A DNA stretch of 8,807 nucleotides from JBBDIO01 sp040880365. GTDB lineage: Bacteria; Chloroflexota; Anaerolineae; Caldilineales; Caldilineaceae. The position numbers were made by a program, and so were the translations under genes. The notes beneath the pieces are model-generated. The model had not been told where the DNA came from, ran no database searches, and saw nothing but the letters and a program-made list of their open reading frames with translations. Below are positions 7,052 through 8,807 of the stretch, in pieces (position 1 is the first letter of the stretch; each line of letters starts with the position of its first letter). Location: NCBI GenBank assembly GCA_040880365.1, contig JBBDIO010000019.1, positions 1 to 8,807 on the forward strand, in the 5' to 3' direction.

Positions 7052-7900
7052 CTACACGGGGTAGTGTTGTGATTGGGACCAGCTGTATTGGGGGCGATAG
7101 CCAAAGGCCTGGGCTGCGCGGGCACAGCTCAAGGGCGATGTGCGCCCCGACAGGTCGCCGCGCAGTTCGGTGGCGTTGCCAAAGTGGGTGCGGATCAGAT
7201 CGACCGTGTCTACATCCAGCACGACCTGCGGCCCGGTAATGTTGTAGGGGCCAGAGGGCGCGTCCGCCGATTCGATGGCCTGGCGGCAGGCGGTTGCCGC
7301 GTCGCGGGCGTCGGTGCGCGTCCAGAGCAGCCAACTGCCCGAGGCCGGATCGGACGCCATCGCGTCGATTTCGGGTGCGATTTCTTCGGGCAGGCGCACG
7401 CCCATGAACCGAAAGGAGAAGATATCCATGCCATAGTTGGCGACAAAGTAGGCCGCGGCTTGCTCTCCTGCCATTTTAGAGAGTGCGTAGCAGTTGACCG
7501 GGCGCAAGGGATGGTCTTCGTCTACCGGCGCATAGACGGGCGGCGCGGCGGCAAAGCCATAGATCTGGTTGGTCGAAGCGGAAATGACGCGCTTAATGCC
7601 CAGATCGGCGCAGGCCTGAAAGAGATGGTAGGCCCCGGCCACGTTTTCGGTGTAGGTGCGCGTATCGGGCACCATGCCCGCGTTGGGCCATGCGCCCAGA
7701 TGCACAACCGCCTCGGCTTTTGTGCGCGCCAACGCCTGATAGACCTGGCCGGCGTCGGTCATATCTACCTGGAGAAAGTCGCCCGGTGCGTGGGGCGCGC
7801 GCTGCAAATCGAAATTGGTGACAGCATAGCCGGCGTGGGCAAACTCGCGGACCACATAGCGTCCGATGCGCCCGCTACCGCCGGTGATGGCAATGTTCAT
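7052..7900 (-). CDS. NAD-dependent epimerase/dehydratase family protein (extended SDR)
   Basis: 282 aa, ATG at 7900, stop TAG at 7052-7054. Seen: the N-terminal NAD-binding loop MNIAITGGSGRIGRY with GGSGRIG at 7-13, Asp31 at the end of beta-2 (NFDLQ), a VVHLGAWPN segment (65-73), SASTNQIYGF (107-116), and the catalytic pair Tyr138 and Lys142 in CYALSKMAGEQ. Length is short for a nucleotide-sugar epimerase (about 310-340 aa) and close to uronate-dehydrogenase-like members (about 270-280 aa). Known: extended SDRs oxidise or epimerise sugars with NAD. Here a sugar dehydrogenase acting at the start of a catabolic route is plausible but not proven. It is the first gene after a near-consensus promoter, with a roughly 46-nt leader. 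The Shine-Dalgarno is weak: GAGAG about 13 nt upstream is the only candidate. Confidence 0.93.
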   Translation of the reverse strand: MNIAITGGSGRIGRYVVREFAHAGYAVTNFDLQRAPHAPGDFLQVDMTDAGQVYQALARTKAEAVVHLGAWPNAGMVPDTRTYTENVAGAYHLFQACADLGIKRVISASTNQIYGFAAAPPVYAPVDEDHPLRPVNCYALSKMAGEQAAAYFVANYGMDIFSFRFMGVRLPEEIAPEIDAMASDPASGSWLLWTRTDARDAATACRQAIESADAPSGPYNITGPQVVLDVDTVDLIRTHFGNATELRGDLSGRTSPLSCARAAQAFGYRPQYSWSQSQHYPV

Positions 7901-7952
7901 GGGAAATTGTACTCTCTAGGACGGGGCGCGTGTTGGTTGCTGATATGGCTCT

Positions 7953-7981
7953 ATTATGGGGTGAATAGCGGCCTGTGTCAA
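7953..7981 (-). promoter_or_regulatory. Near-consensus sigma70-type promoter for the SDR gene
   Basis: On the minus strand TTGACA (7976-7981, perfect -35) is followed after exactly 17 bp by CATAAT (7953-7958, 5 of 6 to the -10 consensus). The predicted start site near 7946 leaves a leader of about 46 nt before the ATG at 7900. An inverted repeat CTATT-N8-AATAG (7951-7968) overlaps the -10 and could be an operator (inference). Confidence 0.78.
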
Positions 7982-8044
7982 CGTTTGAAGACAAGTTTTT
8001 CGGGTGAGCCACGCGTGCTATGCCAGGGGCGCGTTGATGCGCGT

Positions 8045-8683
8045 ATGGGCCAATGTCGCGCCGCCGTTGGCAAATGGGGCGCCGGTCAGCTCGGCTGGCG
8101 GCGCGGGGCGTGTCTCCTGGGGGCGGGCGATTTGATTGACCTGCAAACGGTGGCGCGCGGCGAGTCGTTGCTGGATCCGGCAGTCACCCAGCGGGTTTTT
8201 GACCGGATGCGTGCCCATGCCCGCCACGAGGAAGGGCAGCACTTTGCCCTATTGACCGAACAGGAATTGCTGATTTTGGGATTGATTACCCACGGCATGA
8301 CCAATAAGGAAATTGCCAAGCGCGTCTACTTGAGCGAAAAGACTGTGCGCAACTATGTCAGCTCGATATTGGGCAAGCTGGAAGTGGCCGCGCGCGCCGA
8401 AGCCGCAGTCTTTGCCGTGCGCCATCACATCGAAAATCACCTGCCGTCCGATTTTGACGACCGCCTGGCGGCTAGCCGACGATGCGCGCCGTATCGGTCG
8501 CGGCGTCGCCAGTGTGCACCGCATGGGGGCCGGCGGGCACATTCATGCCGGCCTGGGTCTGGCAATAGGCTTCTGCCGCCAGAATTGCCTGTTCGGCACT
8601 CCAGAAAAAGCTTTCTGCGCCCAGCTCCATATCCAACCCACTCCGTTGGAACATCTCTCGCACCGTCGGCTGTACGCCGCTGA
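8045..8683 (+). pseudogene. Truncated NarL/LuxR-type response regulator, HTH domain kept, receiver lost
   Basis: The only convincing plus-strand coding signal. From about 8090 the frame reads RRGACLLGAGDLIDLQTVARGESLLDPAV, which resembles the last strand and linker of a receiver, shortened and altered. Then comes a full GerE/LuxR helix-turn-helix (about 8252-8421): LTEQELLILGLI, GMTNKEIAKRVYLSEKTVRNYVSSILGKLE. Known: such proteins are DNA-binding outputs of two-component systems. The receiver's phospho-acceptor Asp region is absent, and the other two plus frames upstream show nothing receiver-like. The frame has no stop where the family normally ends (about 8450) and continues to 8683 as Arg/Pro/Ser-rich sequence opposite the STAS gene. 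The ATG at 8045 has no good Shine-Dalgarno and the true start is unknown. A decayed remnant is most likely; a small orphan HTH protein is possible. Confidence 0.6.
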
Positions 8684-8807
8684 GCATGAGCCGTTTGCCG
8701 TGTTGGGCGAGCTGTTCGTGCAGACTTGCCAGCGCCTCTAGTCCGGTTACATCGATCATGGGCACCGCGCGCATGGAAAGGATAAGCACTTGCACATCTT
8801 CGGCACG
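8472..8807 (-). CDS. STAS domain protein, probable C-terminus of a SulP-family anion transporter, 5' end beyond window
   Basis: The last 111 residues of a gene entering from the right edge, stop TAG at 8474-8472. Seen: a hydrophobic strand VQVLILSMRAVPMID (5-19), the IDVTGLEAL loop (18-26), a helix SLHEQLAQHGKRL, the strand MLSGVQPTVREMFQRSGL (41-58) and a final helix. This is the order of a STAS domain, and the wording (RMRxVPxIDATG-like, LSGVQP) is typical of the cytoplasmic C-terminal domain of SulP sulfate/bicarbonate permeases, where it regulates transport. The membrane part is outside the window, so a free-standing STAS protein cannot be excluded. A tail of about 25 residues (from roughly NVPAGPHAV) follows the domain. 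The gene is convergent with the regulator remnant, and the CTAG at its stop also reads TAG on the plus strand in another frame. No functional link with the sugar cluster is evident. Confidence 0.85.
   Translation of the reverse strand, partial: RAEDVQVLILSMRAVPMIDVTGLEALASLHEQLAQHGKRLMLSGVQPTVREMFQRSGLDMELGAESFFWSAEQAILAAEAYCQTQAGMNVPAGPHAVHTGDAATDTARIVG

Noticed and set aside
5622..7064. 480-codon open frame on the plus strand opposite the enolase-family gene
   Set aside because: It mirrors a well-supported minus-strand gene; its translation has no recognisable motifs and is rich in His/Gly/Ala, as expected for an antisense frame in GC-rich DNA.
7073..8044. Upstream part of the long plus-strand frame that ends at 8683, as a 536-aa protein
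   Set aside because: This part is antisense to the SDR gene and its promoter and shows no protein motifs; only the part from about 8090 resembles a regulator.
8037..8135. 33-codon plus-strand ORF with AGGGG 8 nt before its ATG
   Set aside because: No family resemblance and out of frame with the HTH region; probably chance or debris of the broken regulator.

Overview
The window is GC-rich bacterial DNA. Every convincing intact gene lies on the minus strand, so the transcription order runs from right to left. The gene set (sugar-type SDR, enolase-superfamily enzyme, two MDR dehydrogenases, IlvD/Edd dehydratase, aldo/keto reductase, Gfo/Idh oxidoreductase) looks like a sugar or sugar-acid catabolic cluster of a free-living heterotroph. 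A Chloroflexota-like source is my best guess from gene style and composition, but the sequence does not prove it.

Layout in transcription order. At the right edge is the C-terminal STAS domain of a probable SulP-type transporter (8472-8807, partial). Convergent with it on the plus strand is a remnant of a NarL/LuxR response regulator (8045-8683) that keeps the HTH domain but has lost its receiver. Next comes a near-consensus sigma70 promoter (TTGACA, 17 bp, CATAAT) at 7953-7981. It drives an NAD-dependent epimerase/dehydratase-like SDR (7052-7900). A 146-bp spacer with two tandem stem-loops (6930-6976) separates this from an enolase-superfamily (mandelate racemase-like) enzyme with a GTG start (5754-6905). 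That gene is followed by a very strong intrinsic terminator (5696-5745).

A second block follows: a zinc-less MDR dehydrogenase with an ISPGTE motif (4613-5650), an IlvD/Edd Fe-S dehydratase with a low-complexity N-terminal extension (2749-4569), and an aldo/keto reductase (1918-2736) whose Shine-Dalgarno overlaps the dehydratase stop. Then, with AT-rich spacers on both sides and visibly lower GC in at least part of its length, comes a quinone-oxidoreductase-like MDR gene (835-1827). Last is a Gfo/Idh/MocA oxidoreductase that runs off the left edge (1-683).

Inferred working model: the SDR and one or more of the dehydrogenases oxidise a sugar to a lactone or aldonate, the enolase-family and IlvD/Edd enzymes dehydrate sugar acids to 2-keto-3-deoxy acids, and the AKR, MDR and Gfo/Idh enzymes interconvert carbonyls and alcohols. 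No kinase, aldolase, ABC transporter or sugar-responsive regulator is in the window, so the substrate cannot be named. I see no CRISPR array, tRNA, rRNA, IS element or phage gene. I did not find a clearly novel system; the most unusual points are the tandem stem-loops, the dehydratase extension and the regulator remnant.
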